Assembly: GCF_003856975.1 (NCBI RefSeq)
Contig: NZ_CP033107.1
Span: forward strand, 2,790,001 to 2,854,000
Origin: Plantibacter sp. PA-3-X8
Lineage (GTDB): Bacteria; Actinomycetota; Actinomycetes; Actinomycetales; Microbacteriaceae
Direction: 5' to 3'
Length of the DNA stretch: 64,000 bases
A model generated the notes under the pieces. It was not told where the DNA came from and did not search any database. It was given only the letters and a program-made list of their open reading frames with translations. Positions 26,079 through 34,594 of the stretch are shown piece by piece; position 1 is the stretch's first letter; every line of letters begins with the position of its first letter. A program made the position numbers and the translations under genes.

Positions 26079-26288
26079 CGCCTCGTCCTCTCCGTCAGCT
26101 CGGCCGTCGTCGACGCCCCGGCGTCGGTGACAGGCACTCTACGGTCGGCACCGGGGCGGGCGCAGGTGACGACGACATGCGCGGACACAATCGGCGGGCG
26201 ACGCAGCCGTCGGGGAGGCCCCGTACCCTGGAGAGGCGTCGGCCGTGGAGACGGTGACCGGCGCCGACGGATCGGACGAGGGGGAACC
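26079..26288. promoter_or_regulatory. metY / ThuA-like divergent promoter region
   Basis: 210-bp divergent gap. On the minus strand TAGAGT (26141-26136) is a putative -10 for metY, and the leader contains the short palindrome GACGCCGGGGCGTC, which may fold. On the plus strand the ThuA-like gene has GAGGGGGAACC as ribosome site but no clear -10. No riboswitch fold was recognised. Confidence 0.4.
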
Positions 26289-26948
26289 GTGAAAGCACTC
26301 ATCGCATCGGGGAGCGGTCGGTATGCGGATCCGTGGCACCCCTACGCGCGCACGAGCCCGCTCATCGCCGAGGTCCTGGAGACGGCCGGCTTCGCGGTCG
26401 AGATCGACGAGGACGTCGATCGTGCGATGACGAGACTCGACGGCGTGGAGCTCCTCGTGGTCAACGCCGGCGACCCGTGGCGGTCCGAGGACCAGGGCCG
26501 AACGCCTGCCGCCGCGATCGACGGCTTCGCGGAGGCGCTCGGTCGAGGTGTCGGTGTGCTCGCGATGCACGCCGCGCTCGCCTCGCTCCGCGACTACCCG
26601 GACTGGGCGCCGACGATCGGGGCGCTCTGGCTGCCCGGTGTGTCCTGGCATCCGCCGATGGGCCCGACCGTCGTCCGCGGCCTGGCGTCCCCAGCAGGCG
26701 GACCGCTCGGCGACATCCCGGTGGACGACGAACAGTACCTACGGCTGCAACCGGTCGGTCGGAGCACCACCGTCGCCGAGCACGACGTCGACGGCGAGCG
26801 GTTCCCCGCGGTGTGGGTGCGCGAGGTGGGGCCCTCCCGCGTCGCCGTCGACGCCCTCGGACACGATGAGCGTTCCTACGCCTCGGCGGAGCACCGTGCC
26901 CTGCTCGCGACGCTGGCACGGTGGACGGCCCGGGCACCGTCTGCGTGA
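26289..26948 (+). CDS. ThuA-like domain protein
   Basis: 219-residue protein of the ThuA (trehalose-utilisation-like) family, a class I glutamine-amidotransferase-like fold without the usual amidotransferase chemistry. Visible are KALIASGSGRY, the DPW-x-R segment VVNAGDPWRSEDQG, and GVGVLAMHAALASLRDYP, where amidotransferases carry the nucleophile elbow; here no Cys is present. The function of ThuA-like proteins is mostly unknown, with links to carbohydrate catabolism. The GTG start has a strong ribosome site (GAGGGGG) 3-8 nt upstream. It stands alone, divergent from metY. Possibly a sugar-processing accessory protein, but nothing nearby proves it. Confidence 0.8.
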   Translation: MKALIASGSGRYADPWHPYARTSPLIAEVLETAGFAVEIDEDVDRAMTRLDGVELLVVNAGDPWRSEDQGRTPAAAIDGFAEALGRGVGVLAMHAALASLRDYPDWAPTIGALWLPGVSWHPPMGPTVVRGLASPAGGPLGDIPVDDEQYLRLQPVGRSTTVAEHDVDGERFPAVWVREVGPSRVAVDALGHDERSYASAEHRALLATLARWTARAPSA

Positions 26949-27125
26949 TCCGTCACGGATCCTCGACCGGCCTCGTCTGTGTCGCGACCCCCGTCGGCGC
27001 AAGCCCCCGTCGAACGGGAGTCGGGCGTCCTGAGCGGGTCTATGCTCCTGTTCGGGGCTGCGAGCGACCATGATCGCCGGCCGCGGCCCGCATCAGGAAT
27101 CGGAACCTCGAGAAAGCCGCACCAC

Positions 27126-27476
27126 GTGTCACAGGACCTCATGTCACCTGAGAACAACGTCCAGCGCATCATGCGCACCGGAACCGTCTGGTTCGGCGTC
27201 GCGGTCGGGAGCACCGCGATCGTCCTCGGACTCCTCCTCAGCTCTGGCTGGCGGCCGGCCGTCCTCGCCGAGGGACTCCGCGTGGTGTGGTGGTGCTGCT
27301 CGGTCATCGTGGGTCTGAGCATCGGCCTGCTGGGCTGGTCCGGCTGTCCGATCCTCGAGGTGGACGTCCCGACCGCGTCACGGAACAAGTCGCTGACCAT
27401 GCAGCTCGGAACGATGCTGTTCATCCTCGGAAGCCTCGGCGCCATGTTCACCGTGCTGGCCGGGTCGCCGAGCTGA
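27126..27476 (+). CDS. Small membrane protein, three predicted TM segments
   Basis: 116-residue protein with three hydrophobic stretches: about residues 22-42 (VWFGVAVGSTAIVLGLLL), 52-72 (VWWCCSVIVGLSIGLLGW) and 93-113 (LGTMLFILGSLGAMFTVLAG). I do not recognise the family. The start is uncertain: GTG at 27126 or ATG at 27141, neither with a strong ribosome site. A candidate -10 (TATGCT, 27041-27046) would give a leader of about 75 nt. It ends 50 nt before the leaderless flavin-monooxygenase gene. Strong third-position GC bias and hydrophobic patterning support it as coding. Confidence 0.6.
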   Translation: MSQDLMSPENNVQRIMRTGTVWFGVAVGSTAIVLGLLLSSGWRPAVLAEGLRVVWWCCSVIVGLSIGLLGWSGCPILEVDVPTASRNKSLTMQLGTMLFILGSLGAMFTVLAGSPS

Positions 27477-27526
27477 CACCCGCGGCGCGGGTACGTCCGG
27501 CTCCGGCGGAGTCGTAGAGTCGATGC

Positions 27527-28570
27527 ATGGCCCGATCCTCAGCACCGCTCCGCAGACTCGGCTTCCTCACGATGGGCCTGTTCGACCCCGAGGAGCCGGC
27601 GGCGGGGCACGAGGCGACCCTGCAGCTCATCGAGCTCGGTGAACGCCTGGGGTTCGACAGTGCCTGGCTGCGGCACCGGCACCTGCAGTTCGGCATCTCC
27701 TCACCGGTCGCCGTCCTCGCCGCCGCGACGCAGCGCACGAGGCGCATCGCGCTCGGCACCGCGGTCACACCGCTCGGCGCGGAGAACCCCTTCCGGCTCG
27801 CGGAGGACCTGGGCACGGTCGACGTCCTCTCGGGAGGCAGACTGCTTCCCGGCTTCAGCACCGGGGAGCCGATGCGGTTCGACGCGTTCAAGCACGCGAT
27901 CTATCCGTCGACGCTCGACCAGGAGGACCTCGGCTACGACCGCGTCCTGCGCCTCCGCTCCTTCATCCGCGGTGACGTCGTCAGTGACAGCGCCGGTCGT
28001 GAGGGCCAGGAGGACTACTCCTCACGGGTCGAGCCGCATGCCGACGGTCTGGCGGAGCGGCTCTGGTACGGAGCCGGCAGCCTGCGGTCGGCCGGTTGGG
28101 CCGGCGAGCAGTCCTTCAACCTGCTCACGAGCAGCGTCATCGCCGCCGAGGACGGCACGACGGACTTCGCCGCGAACCAGGCCGCCCAGGTGCGTCGGTT
28201 CCGAGAACTCCACCCGGCGGGTGAGCGGGCCCGCGTGTCACAGGGGCTCGTGGTCATCCCGACGGACTCCGCGACCGCGTCCCAACGCGCCCGCTACCAC
28301 GAGTACGTCGACTCGAGACGGCACCGCGTCGGCGTCGCCCATGGGCCGCGGCGGATGCTCTTCGCGGAGGACCTCGTCGGCAGCAGCGCGGAGATCGCTG
28401 AGCGGCTGTACGAGCACGCCGGATTCCAGGAGGTCGACGAGGTCGCCTTCGCGCTCCCGTTCACGCTCGAACCGGACGACTACACGCAGCTGCTCACCGA
28501 CATCGCCGGCGCACTCGGCCCCGCCCTCGGCTGGCGACCGGCCGCGGACGGGGAGTCCCGTCCGGCCTGA
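27527..28570 (+). CDS. LLM-class flavin-dependent oxidoreductase
   Basis: 347-residue luciferase-like monooxygenase. The TIM-barrel start LGFLTMGLFDP, the segment ERLGFDSAWLRHRHLQFG, LGTAVTPLGAENPFRLAED and LSGGRLLPGFSTG are typical of FMN- or F420-binding members of this superfamily. It is shorter than the NtaA-type enzyme encoded upstream and belongs to another subgroup; cofactor and substrate are not known. TAGAGT (27515-27520) ends 6 nt before the ATG, so the transcript is probably leaderless. It may be expressed together with the SGNH hydrolase, but that gene has its own putative -10. Confidence 0.85.
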   Translation: MARSSAPLRRLGFLTMGLFDPEEPAAGHEATLQLIELGERLGFDSAWLRHRHLQFGISSPVAVLAAATQRTRRIALGTAVTPLGAENPFRLAEDLGTVDVLSGGRLLPGFSTGEPMRFDAFKHAIYPSTLDQEDLGYDRVLRLRSFIRGDVVSDSAGREGQEDYSSRVEPHADGLAERLWYGAGSLRSAGWAGEQSFNLLTSSVIAAEDGTTDFAANQAAQVRRFRELHPAGERARVSQGLVVIPTDSATASQRARYHEYVDSRRHRVGVAHGPRRMLFAEDLVGSSAEIAERLYEHAGFQEVDEVAFALPFTLEPDDYTQLLTDIAGALGPALGWRPAADGESRPA

Positions 28571-28615
28571 GCGGACCGGTCGGAGACGGCTTCCGGTCGC
28601 GCGTACAGTGCAGGT

Positions 28616-29392
28616 ATGACGCAGCACGGGTTCAGACGGTACGTGGCCATCGGCGACAGCTTCAGTGAGGGCTACGGGGATCTTCGAGAGGACGGCACCC
28701 TTCGCGGGTGGGCCGACTTCGTTGCCCTCGGCCTCGCTCGGGCGTCCACGGAGACCGTCAGCTACGCGAACCTCGCCATCCGCGGGCGGAAACTCTTGCC
28801 GATCCTCGACGAACAACTCGACCGAGCGATCGCGATGGGTCCGGACCTCGTCAGCTTCAACGGCGGCGGCAACGACATCATGCGCCCGCGGGTGTCGATC
28901 GACGGTGTCGCCGACCGCTTGGACGGTGCGGTCGAGCGACTGCGTGCCGGAGGTGCCCACGTGCTGCTGCTGAGCGGGGCGAACCCCTCGGCCCACATCC
29001 CGATGGGTTCGCTCCTCGCCCGCCGCGGCGAGCAGCTGGCCCAGGCCGTCAGGGTGCGGTACCCGCGCGAGGGGGTCACCTTCGTCGACAACTGGGCCGA
29101 TCGGACGCTCGCCGACCTCCGATACTGGTCGGTGGACCGCCTGCACCTCAACGCCCTCGGCCACGCCCGGGTGGCGAGCAACGTGCTGACGGCGCTCGAC
29201 GTGCCGGTCCCGGAGGAGTGGGGTATCGACGACGTCGCTGCTGCGCCGCCCGGTCCGCGTCAACGTCGCACCGCGGCCTACTACCGCGAGCACGTGCTGC
29301 CCTGGATCGGGCGCCGCCTGACCGGACGTTCCTCCGGTGACGGCCGCGAACCGAAGATCGCCCAGCTGCAGCCGGTCGACACCCGCGGCTGA
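28616..29392 (+). CDS. SGNH/GDSL-family hydrolase
   Basis: 258-residue esterase/lipase of the SGNH superfamily. All four blocks are visible: the nucleophile S15 in AIGDSFSEG, a glycine in NLAIRG, the asparagine in FNGGGNDI, and the Asp-His pair in VDRLHLNALGH. It lacks a signal peptide and so is probably cytoplasmic. The C-terminal 50 residues (PPGPRQRRTAAYYREHVLP) are a common extension in actinobacterial members. TACAGT (28604-28609) ends 6 nt before the ATG, suggesting a leaderless mRNA. The substrate is unknown; such enzymes remove acyl groups from lipids or glycans. Its stop codon lies within a hairpin shared with the convergent molybdopterin oxidoreductase gene. Confidence 0.87.
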   Translation: MTQHGFRRYVAIGDSFSEGYGDLREDGTLRGWADFVALGLARASTETVSYANLAIRGRKLLPILDEQLDRAIAMGPDLVSFNGGGNDIMRPRVSIDGVADRLDGAVERLRAGGAHVLLLSGANPSAHIPMGSLLARRGEQLAQAVRVRYPREGVTFVDNWADRTLADLRYWSVDRLHLNALGHARVASNVLTALDVPVPEEWGIDDVAAAPPGPRQRRTAAYYREHVLPWIGRRLTGRSSGDGREPKIAQLQPVDTRG

Positions 29393-29412
29393 CCGGCACC
29401 GGTCAGCCGCGG
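29383..29412. terminator. Bidirectional terminator hairpin
   Basis: Perfect 14-bp inverted repeat CCGCGGCTGACCGG (29383-29396) with its complement (29399-29412) and a 2-nt centre, covering the stop of the SGNH hydrolase and the 24-nt gap to the convergent gene. No T-run, as is common in high-GC actinobacteria. Confidence 0.6.
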
Positions 29413-29416
29413 ATCG

Positions 29417-30988
29417 TCAGCCGACGCGGACGAGCGTGCGCTGCCAACCGGAGGATCCGTTGGGAGCGATCGGCGCCTGCTCCTCGATCTGGAGGTTCCC
29501 GGCCTTGTCGGTCGCACGGACGGCGACGTAGTGCGTACCGGCGGTCGCCTCCCAGTCCATCCACCACTGCACCCAGGTGTCGTCGTTGATGGCGGTCGTG
29601 AGGTTGACGCTCTGCCAGTCGCCGTTGTCGATGCTGACCTCGACCTTGGCGATCCCGACCGTCTGCGCCCAGGCGACACCCGCGATCTTCGCCGGTCCGG
29701 CCGGCAGCTGCTTGTCGATCCGGGGCGTGTCGATCCGCGAGGAGAGTTTGATCGGCGCCTTCGCGTCGTAGCCGCGCGGGGTCCAGTAGGCCTCGTCCTT
29801 GTCGAAGGTCGTGACCGTCAGCTTCGTCAACCACTTGGTCGCCGACACGTAGCCGTAGAGGCCCGGGACGACCATGCGAACGGGGAAGCCGTGCTCGAGC
29901 GGCAGGGGCTCGCCGTTCATCGCCACGGCGAGGATCGCGTCGAGGTTCGGGTCGGTGAGCGACTCGATCGGCGTGCTCGCCGTGAAGCCGTCGACGCTCG
30001 TGGACAGGACCATGTCGGCCTTCGAGTCGGGCATCGCCCGCTTGAGGACGTCACGCACCGGGATACCGAGCCATTTCGCGTTGCCCAGGAGGTTGCCGCC
30101 CACCTCGTTCGAGACGCAGGTCATGGTGATGACGTATTCGTCGAGACCCATGGCGAGGAGCTCCTCGAAGGTGATCTGCACCTGCTCGCCGACCATGCCG
30201 TCGATCGTGAGCGTCCAGGTGGCCGGGTCGACCGTCGGCACGGTCAGCGCGGTGTCGACGCGGTAGAACTTGTCGTTCGGCGTGAAGAGCGGGCTGAGGC
30301 CGTCGACGTCCGCCTCGGCTCCGTCGGGGATCGTGACGGTCGACTTCGGCGCCGGGAGCTTGAGGGCGTCGCGGACGGCTGTGATCGACGAGGTGGTGAC
30401 GTTCACGAGGCGTGCGCCCACGCCGACGACGACGGCACCGGCCGCCGCGATGCCGGCCACGCGGAAGAAGCCTCGGCGGTCGAACGCCGCGCGCTCGTCG
30501 TCCGAGCCGTTCGTGGCCCGCTTCGGCAGGCGACGACTCAGGAGGACGAGGATCACGACACCGGCCGCCAGACCGAGGATCACGGGGACGACGGCGAGCG
30601 GGGTGGCACCGGCACGGGTGACGGTCGTCGCACCGGCGAAGACGCCGGCCGCGATGAGGACCACGACACCGAGCGGTGGACGGATCTGCTGCAGGACCCC
30701 GGCGATCGCCGCGGCGATCACGACGGCGACCCCGAGGCTCACGAGGAGGAAGATCTTGTCGTTGCCACCGAAGGTCTCGATCGCGAACTCCTTCGCCCAC
30801 CGCGGGACGATGTCGATGACGAACGATCCGACGGTGAGGAGAGGACTGCTGCCTCGGGCGAACAACAGCGCCGCCAGCTCGGCGATCGCGAGGAACACCG
30901 CTGCTGCGACGATTCCGGACAGTGCTGCCGCGAACCAGACGAGACGTCGTCCGCTCCGCGTGGTGCCGGTCTGATGCTTCGATGGCAT
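29417..30988 (-). CDS. Membrane-anchored molybdopterin-dependent (sulfite-oxidase-like) oxidoreductase
   Basis: 523-residue fusion of an N-terminal membrane domain (about four to five segments within residues 15-150) and a sulfite-oxidase-fold molybdenum domain. The linker has DRRGFFRVAGIAAAGA (170-185), a Tat-like twin-arginine motif before another hydrophobic stretch, which fits export of the folded cofactor domain. C291 in YVITMTCVSNEVGG is the expected molybdenum ligand. The C-terminal part (WAQTVGIAKVEVSIDNGDW) is the Mo-co dimerisation domain. The electron partner and substrate are unknown. The start has AGGGAG 6 nt upstream. Downstream it converges on the SGNH hydrolase. Confidence 0.88.
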   Translation of the reverse strand: MPSKHQTGTTRSGRRLVWFAAALSGIVAAAVFLAIAELAALLFARGSSPLLTVGSFVIDIVPRWAKEFAIETFGGNDKIFLLVSLGVAVVIAAAIAGVLQQIRPPLGVVVLIAAGVFAGATTVTRAGATPLAVVPVILGLAAGVVILVLLSRRLPKRATNGSDDERAAFDRRGFFRVAGIAAAGAVVVGVGARLVNVTTSSITAVRDALKLPAPKSTVTIPDGAEADVDGLSPLFTPNDKFYRVDTALTVPTVDPATWTLTIDGMVGEQVQITFEELLAMGLDEYVITMTCVSNEVGGNLLGNAKWLGIPVRDVLKRAMPDSKADMVLSTSVDGFTASTPIESLTDPNLDAILAVAMNGEPLPLEHGFPVRMVVPGLYGYVSATKWLTKLTVTTFDKDEAYWTPRGYDAKAPIKLSSRIDTPRIDKQLPAGPAKIAGVAWAQTVGIAKVEVSIDNGDWQSVNLTTAINDDTWVQWWMDWEATAGTHYVAVRATDKAGNLQIEEQAPIAPNGSSGWQRTLVRVG

Positions 30989-31078
30989 GTGCTTCTCCCT
31001 GATCGTGGCTCGACAGGAGTTCGGAGCACTGCCCGGATCAGACGGGTCGGATCCGTCGTCCGCCCGTCGTCTCGGCGT

Positions 31079-31723
31079 TCAGGCCGTCGAGACGGCCAGC
31101 CGCAGTCCCGTCTCGGACGCCAGCCGGAGGGCCTCGGCGAACTCCTGCTCGCTCCGTTCGAGCTGCGCTGCGAGCGCCGGATCACGGTCGGCGAGGGTCA
31201 GACTCGTCGTGATGACGTGGACGTCCATGCCGAGCGCTCCGCCGAACAACGTCCGCAGCGCCGGCACCTCGTGATCCCAACCCTCGGTCGGGCTGCCCGC
31301 GTCGTAGGCGATCCCACGGCTGGTGGCGATGACGACCGGCCGGCCGGTGAGCGCTCCCGTGTCCGCGGAGGTGACACCAGGCACGTGGATGTGGTCGATC
31401 CACGCCTTGAGCGACGATGGGATCGAGAAGTTGTAGAGCGGCGCGCCGATCACGACGATGTCGGCGCCGAGCAGCTCGTCGAGCAGGACGCGCTGGAGCG
31501 TCTCGGCCTCGGCGGGCGGGTTCGTACCGGGGCGGCGGTCGGCCGGCGCCCAGTGGAGACTCGCGTCGGCGAGGTGGGGGAGCGGATCCAGGTGCAGGTC
31601 GCGACGGACGACGACGCCGGTGGGGTCGGAGGTCGACCAGGCGTCCACGACGGCCTGCGAGAGCCGGCGGGACCGGGAGGTGTCGAGATCGGCGGAGGAG
31701 TCGAGGTGCAGGAGGGTTGGCAT
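31079..31723 (-). CDS. azoR: FMN-dependent NADH-azoreductase
   Basis: 214-residue flavodoxin-like quinone/azo reductase of the AzoR family, which transfers two electrons from NAD(P)H to quinones or azo compounds. The N-terminal FMN phosphate loop is LHLDSSADLDTSRSR, and the central block IGAPLYNFSIPSSLKAWID is diagnostic. FGGALGMDVHVITT is also typical. The ATG at 31723 follows TAGCGT (31735-31730) by 6 nt, so leaderless transcription is likely. It is divergent from kynureninase with only 71 bp between the starts, so the two promoters must lie back to back. Likely a detoxification enzyme. Confidence 0.88.
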   Translation of the reverse strand: MPTLLHLDSSADLDTSRSRRLSQAVVDAWSTSDPTGVVVRRDLHLDPLPHLADASLHWAPADRRPGTNPPAEAETLQRVLLDELLGADIVVIGAPLYNFSIPSSLKAWIDHIHVPGVTSADTGALTGRPVVIATSRGIAYDAGSPTEGWDHEVPALRTLFGGALGMDVHVITTSLTLADRDPALAAQLERSEQEFAEALRLASETGLRLAVSTA

Positions 31724-31794
31724 GCGGCAACGCTAGCAAGCCGGGTCCCGTCCGCTTCCTTGCGGCGCGCACCGGTGGCGGTTACCGTCGCAGG

Positions 31795-33093
31795 ATGGTC
31801 GACGCCCCAGCCCCCACCACGTCCGCCCGCCAGGACGCACGCGTCCTCGACGTGGCCGACCCGCTCGCGGAACACCGCGCGGCGTTCGTCCCGGCCGAGG
31901 GCGTCATCGCCTACCTCGACGGGAACTCACTGGGGCGGCCGTTGCGGGCCACGGCGGAGCGGCTGCAGTCGTTCATCGCGGAGGAATGGGGGACGAGGCT
32001 CATCCGGTCGTGGGACGACCGCTGGTTCGAGCTGCCGCTGACGCTCGGCGACCGCCTGGGATCGGTCGTGCTCGGTGCCGCACCCGGCCAGACGGTCGTC
32101 GCCGATTCGACGACCGTGCTGCTGTACAAGCTGATCCGCGCGGCGGTCGACGCGATGTCCTCCGCCGGAGGGGCCGCTGGGCGCGACGAGCTCGTGATCG
32201 ATGCGGGGAACTTCCCGACCGACCGCTTCGTGATCGAGGGGATCGCCGCTGAACGCGGTCTGCGCGTCCGTTGGATCGACGCCGACCCGGTCCACGGTGT
32301 CGCCGCGCACCAGCTGCGCGAGGTGGTCCACGAGCAGACCGCACTCGTCGTGCTCAGCCAGGTCGACTACCGGTCCGGAGCCCTGCTCGACGTCGAGGAG
32401 CTGACCGCGATCGCCCATCAGGCGGGAGCACTCGTCCTCTGGGACCTGTGCCACTCCGCCGGTGCGGTCCCGATCGAGCTCGACGAGTGGGGCGTGGACC
32501 TCGCGGTGGGCTGCTCCTACAAGTACCTCGGCGGCGGGCCCGGTGCCCCTGCGTTCGCCTACGTCGCGGCGCGCCATCAGGACCGGCTCCTCCAGCCCAT
32601 CCAGGGGTGGATGGGCGCCGCCGACGTCTTCGCCATGGCCGACGCCTATCAGCCGGCCGTCGGGATGCGCCGGTTCCTCAGCGGGACACCACCGATCGTC
32701 GGCATGCTGCCGCTCGAGGACTCGCTGACGCTCATCGAGTCCGCCGGTGTCGCCGCCATCCGGGCGAAGTCCGTGGCGCTCACCGCGTTCGCGATCTCTT
32801 GGGCCGATGAGCACCTCGCGGGCTCCGGTGTCAGGGTGATGACCCCTCGTGACGCGGCGCGTCGCGGTGGCCATGTGACGCTCGGTCACCCGTCGTTCCG
32901 CGAGATCACCCCGCTGCTCTGGAATGCGGGCGTGATCCCCGACTTCCGGCACCCGGACGGTCTCCGCATCGGGGTCGCACCCTTGAGCTCCGGCTTCGCC
33001 GAGCTCGAACTCGGGCTGATCCGGATCGCCGACGCCGTCCACCGGTGGACGGCCTCACGCGGCTCCACCCCGCCTGGCGGACGTCCGTCGTAG
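31795..33093 (+). CDS. kynU: Kynureninase
   Basis: 432-residue PLP-dependent hydrolase that splits kynurenine into anthranilate and alanine. Family marks are AYLDGNSLGRPL at residues 39-50, the cofactor-binding block LVLWDLCHSAGAVPI, and the Schiff-base lysine K243 in GCSYKYLGGGPGAPAF. Length agrees with bacterial KynU. TACCGT (31783-31788) ends 6 nt before the ATG, so the message is probably leaderless; in-frame extension upstream would overlap the divergent azoR gene. The other genes of tryptophan breakdown (tryptophan dioxygenase, kynurenine formamidase) are not in this window. The stop TAG forms the first three bases of the -10 of the next gene. Confidence 0.92.
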   Translation: MVDAPAPTTSARQDARVLDVADPLAEHRAAFVPAEGVIAYLDGNSLGRPLRATAERLQSFIAEEWGTRLIRSWDDRWFELPLTLGDRLGSVVLGAAPGQTVVADSTTVLLYKLIRAAVDAMSSAGGAAGRDELVIDAGNFPTDRFVIEGIAAERGLRVRWIDADPVHGVAAHQLREVVHEQTALVVLSQVDYRSGALLDVEELTAIAHQAGALVLWDLCHSAGAVPIELDEWGVDLAVGCSYKYLGGGPGAPAFAYVAARHQDRLLQPIQGWMGAADVFAMADAYQPAVGMRRFLSGTPPIVGMLPLEDSLTLIESAGVAAIRAKSVALTAFAISWADEHLAGSGVRVMTPRDAARRGGHVTLGHPSFREITPLLWNAGVIPDFRHPDGLRIGVAPLSSGFAELELGLIRIADAVHRWTASRGSTPPGGRPS

Positions 33094-33096
33094 GCT
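33091..33096 (+). promoter_or_regulatory. -10 TAGGCT overlapping the kynU stop codon
   Basis: TAGGCT, whose TAG is also the kynU stop codon, ends 7 nt before the ATG of the aldose-epimerase gene. This gives that gene a private leaderless promoter in spite of the 10-nt intergenic gap. Confidence 0.5.
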
Positions 33097-33103
33097 TGGC
33101 GGC

Positions 33104-34030
33104 ATGCCCGCTGCCTCTGGAACCCAGTACCGTCTTCACCGCACCGGTCCGCAGGGCGAGGTCCGAGCGACGGTCACCGAACTCGCCGCCGGACTGCGCG
33201 AACTGACGGTCGGCGGACGCACCCTCGTGCAGTCCTTCGGTGAGGACGTCGTCGCCCCGATGGGGTGCGGGATGGTGCTCGTGCCGTGGCCCAACCGCGT
33301 CCGAGATGCCCGGTGGACGCTCGACGGTGAACCGCAGCAGCTCGACGTCACCGAGGCAGCGACCGGGAACGCCTCCCATGGTCTCCTGCGCAACACGGGA
33401 TACCGGGCGGGGGATCACACCGATCACGCGGTGACCCTGCTCGCCTCGGTGTTCCCGCAGCACGGCTACCCGTTCCGCCTGGACACCTCGGTCGCCTACA
33501 CGGTGGACGATGACGGCCTGCGGGTGACCCACACCATCGTGAACCGGTCGAGTCGCCCCGCGCCGGTCGCCGTCGGCGCTCACCCCTACCTGGCGCTCGG
33601 CGACGTGCCGACCGCCGACCTCACCGTGACGGTGGCCGCCGACACCTGGTTCGAGACGGACGAGCAGCGCATCCCGGTCGTCTCCCGTCCCGTCGACGGG
33701 ACCCCGTACGACCTGCGCTCGGGTGCTCGCGTGGGCGACCTCTCGATCGACGTCGGCCTGGGTTCGGTCCAGCAGGTCGACGGTGCCGTCCGACACCGAA
33801 TCACCGCACCGGACGGCGACACCGTCGAGCTCTGGGCGGACGACGACTTCCGATTCGTCCAGGTCTACACGCCGAAGAACTTCCCAGCGGCAGACGGACC
33901 GACGCAGGCCATCGCCATCGAGCCCATGACGGCCCCCGCCGATGCACTGAACAGCGGGACCGGACTCCGGTGGTTGGAGCCCGACGAGCGGTGGTCGCTG
34001 TCCTGGGGGATCCGACTCACGCAGGTGTGA
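33104..34030 (+). CDS. Aldose 1-epimerase family protein
   Basis: 308-residue galactose-mutarotase-like protein. The family residues appear in order: PWPNRVRDARW, the first catalytic histidine in NASHGLLRNTGY, the second in GAHPYLALG, and the glutamate in AIEPMTAPADALNSG. It interconverts the alpha and beta anomers of aldoses in the cytoplasm, feeding sugar kinases. It is of the GalM-like subgroup usually annotated simply as aldose 1-epimerase. A -10 hexamer overlaps the kynU stop 7 nt upstream of the ATG, so transcription may start at the start codon. A relation to the glycan locus is possible but there is no physical link. Confidence 0.88.
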   Translation: MPAASGTQYRLHRTGPQGEVRATVTELAAGLRELTVGGRTLVQSFGEDVVAPMGCGMVLVPWPNRVRDARWTLDGEPQQLDVTEAATGNASHGLLRNTGYRAGDHTDHAVTLLASVFPQHGYPFRLDTSVAYTVDDDGLRVTHTIVNRSSRPAPVAVGAHPYLALGDVPTADLTVTVAADTWFETDEQRIPVVSRPVDGTPYDLRSGARVGDLSIDVGLGSVQQVDGAVRHRITAPDGDTVELWADDDFRFVQVYTPKNFPAADGPTQAIAIEPMTAPADALNSGTGLRWLEPDERWSLSWGIRLTQV

Positions 34031-34102
34031 CCGGCACGCCGATCGGCGGACGGTCGACGGTTCCACGGGCGGAGGAGGATCAGCTCAGAGGATGACGCCA
34101 CG

Positions 34103-34119
34103 GGGGCGATGATCGCCCC
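34103..34119. other. Perfect palindrome GGGGCGAT-G-ATCGCCCC
   Basis: Eight-bp arms around one base in the 133-bp gap between the epimerase gene and a small membrane-protein gene, 44 nt before the latter's ATG. It could be an operator or the end of the upstream transcript. The rest of the gap shows no recognisable element. Confidence 0.35.
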
Positions 34120-34163
34120 GGCGTCCGATGTGCCGCCCCCGGGTGTCGACGGACACTGGTGGC

Positions 34164-34403
34164 ATGACCACGCACCTGGACACCAGCCCGAATCTCTTCA
34201 CCCTGTCCACGCCCCGAGTCGCGCAGACCGAGCGGCTTCAGGTGGCGCGGTCGACGGCTCGACCCCGCGGACGGTTCGGGGCCTTCGTGGGCGTCCTCCT
34301 GGGGAACATCGTCCTCTGGAGCACGCTCTTCATCACGATCGGCATCGTGCTCGCGCTGCAACTCGGCATCGTCGGCGTCATCGCCGCGTCGATGTTGCGC
34401 TGA
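34164..34403 (+). CDS. Small single-pass membrane protein
   Basis: 79-residue protein with a polar, basic N-terminus (about 40 residues, TERLQVARSTARPRGRF) and one or two closely spaced hydrophobic segments from about residue 41 to 78 (FGAFVGVLLGNIVLWSTLF and IGIVLALQLGIVGVIAAS). It is not recognised. The ATG at 34164 follows GGTGGC, a weak ribosome site. The positive-inside rule puts the N-terminus in the cytoplasm. It lies between an aldose epimerase and a convergent tiny acidic gene. Coding is supported by composition and hydrophobic pattern only. Confidence 0.5.
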   Translation: MTTHLDTSPNLFTLSTPRVAQTERLQVARSTARPRGRFGAFVGVLLGNIVLWSTLFITIGIVLALQLGIVGVIAASMLR

Positions 34404-34417
34404 GCGCGATCTCCGCG

Positions 34418-34582
34418 TCAGGTCCCTGAGCCGGCGAGACCCGTACCGGATTCGTCTGCTGCGTCCTCGGCGGGCGCGTCGTCATCCAGCTCCTCGTCCT
34501 CGACCACGGCATCCGGGAGCCCCGGCAGCATGGCTGCCGCGCCCTCGTCACGGATGCCTTCGACCGCCCCGAAGTCAGACAT
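34418..34582 (-). CDS. Small acidic protein (54 aa)
   Basis: 54-residue, strongly acidic, probably disordered protein (VEDEELDDDAPAEDAADE). It is not recognised. Support for being real: an AGGAAG ribosome site 5 nt before the ATG, same strand and position just downstream of ohr (80-nt gap), and a strong stem-loop (34595-34637) ending right at the ribosome site. Against: short, low-complexity, and GC-rich DNA yields many chance frames. If real, it is translated from the ohr read-through mRNA or a processed end. Confidence 0.45.
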   Translation of the reverse strand: MSDFGAVEGIRDEGAAAMLPGLPDAVVEDEELDDDAPAEDAADESGTGLAGSGT

Positions 34583-34594
34583 GATGCTTCCTCT

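Noticed and set aside
26079..26141. SAM or S-box-like riboswitch in the metY leader
   Set aside because: The leader is only about 50 nt and shows no recognisable riboswitch core; only a short GC palindrome is seen.
29531..32041. 836-codon plus-strand open frame opposite the molybdopterin oxidoreductase and azoR
   Set aside because: Antisense to two well-recognised genes; its translation is repetitive Arg/Asp/Gly and matches no family.
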